Assembly (NCBI GenBank): GCA_023461435.1
Contig: JAEYLC010000016.1
Coordinates: forward strand, 1 to 60,305
Direction of reading: 5' to 3'
DNA length: 60,305 nucleotides
Origin: Bacillota bacterium
Lineage (GTDB): Bacteria > Bacillota > Clostridia > Christensenellales > SZUA-584
In this document: piece by piece, positions 60,109-60,305 of the stretch
Layout: every line of letters begins with the position of its first letter
Numbering within the stretch: position 1 is the first letter of the stretch
Notes under the pieces: generated by a model
Database searches by the model: none
Seen by the model: the letters and a program-made list of their open reading frames with translations, nothing else
Told to the model about the DNA's origin: nothing
Program-made: the position numbers and the translations under genes

Positions 60109-60305
60109 CTAAGGCACAGGCGTGAACTCGATGCGCGGCGGATACACGCTCACGCTCTCCAATCGCACACGCATTTCATCGCCCATGCTGAGCTTGCGCC
60201 GCGTCCTCTCGCCGATCACACAGTACAGTTTTTCGTTGTAAACATAGTAATCATCTTGCAGGGATGATAATGGTATCACACCCTCCACCGTATTGTCAAG
60301 CTGCA
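60109..60305 (-). CDS. rnr: Ribonuclease R, C-terminal fragment (runs off the window)
   Basis: The last 65 codons of a gene that continues beyond the window edge. The peptide has the RNase R / S1-domain ending: VEGVIPLSSLQDDYYVYNEK, then GERTRRKLSMGDEMRVRLES and a final strand RIEFTPVP. The position directly before smpB and ssrA is the usual one for rnr in Bacillota, where RNase R also degrades messages of rescued ribosomes. Only the end of the S1 domain is present, so the catalytic part cannot be checked. Confidence 0.85.
   Translation of the reverse strand, partial: QLDNTVEGVIPLSSLQDDYYVYNEKLYCVIGERTRRKLSMGDEMRVRLESVSVYPPRIEFTPVP

Overview
The window looks like part of the chromosome of an anaerobic, Gram-positive-type Clostridia (Bacillota). 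The grounds are a complete agr-type cyclic-peptide quorum-sensing locus, a BlaI/BlaR1-like pair, a six-subunit Ech-type membrane [NiFe]-hydrogenase with its Hyp maturation genes, a YesM/YesN sugar two-component system, many lipoproteins, strong AGGAGG-like ribosome binding sites and the order rnr-smpB-ssrA. Base composition is mid-GC, with frequent ATA isoleucine codons and several TTG or GTG starts. Genus cannot be fixed from the sequence.

Layout. 0.1-2.8 kb (+): BlaI-like repressor and a BlaR1-like M56 membrane protease whose C-terminal half resembles stand-alone lipoproteins. 3.0-8.9 kb (-): a lipoprotein, an SH3/peptidoglycan-binding secreted protein with its own consensus promoter, then a MacB-like ABC system (ATPase, anchored extracellular protein, FtsX-type permease). 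9.0-11.8 kb (-): a second ABC system (two membrane proteins plus ATPase) surrounded by copies of an intergenic palindromic repeat. 12.0-15.9 kb (-): a frame-broken small lipoprotein, two large paralogous lipoproteins related to the BlaR1-like C-terminus, and a small secreted protein. Three promoter-like motifs of identical ECF-sigma architecture occur here. 16.4-21.3 kb: an L-fucose/L-arabinose isomerase-family protein, a truncated carotenoid-dehydrogenase-like remnant, an HNH nuclease, a BNR-repeat lipoprotein and an AraC regulator. 21.7-24.6 kb (-): agrA-agrC-agrD-agrB, with agrD only 43 codons. 24.8-32.2 kb: a TetR-controlled divergent locus with an acyl-CoA ligase, a CoA-acyltransferase-fold protein, an MMPL exporter and a YhgE-like secreted protein. 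32.3-32.6 kb: decayed ABC-2 permease fragment.

32.7-46.2 kb (-) is a complete L-arabinose locus. It holds a sensor (lipoprotein sugar-binding protein, YesM-type kinase, YesN-type regulator), an ABC importer (binding protein, double ATPase, two permeases) and araB-araA-araD. Stem-loops and a promoter with an overlapping inverted repeat separate its blocks. 47.0-57.6 kb (+) is an apparent 12-gene operon, echABCDEF-hypABFCDE, behind a near-consensus promoter. It encodes a proton- or sodium-coupled ferredoxin hydrogenase and all proteins needed to build its Ni-Fe(CN)2CO centre. A methyltransferase follows. 58.5-60.3 kb (-) carries a frame-broken Imm5-like immunity gene and the trans-translation block ssrA, smpB and the end of rnr.

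The less ordinary material is the BlaR1-lipoprotein fusion with its paralogs, the ECF-like promoter trio, the TetR/FadD/acyltransferase/MMPL locus and the agr locus. All calls come from reading the sequence; family names are from memory of the families and no database search was possible.
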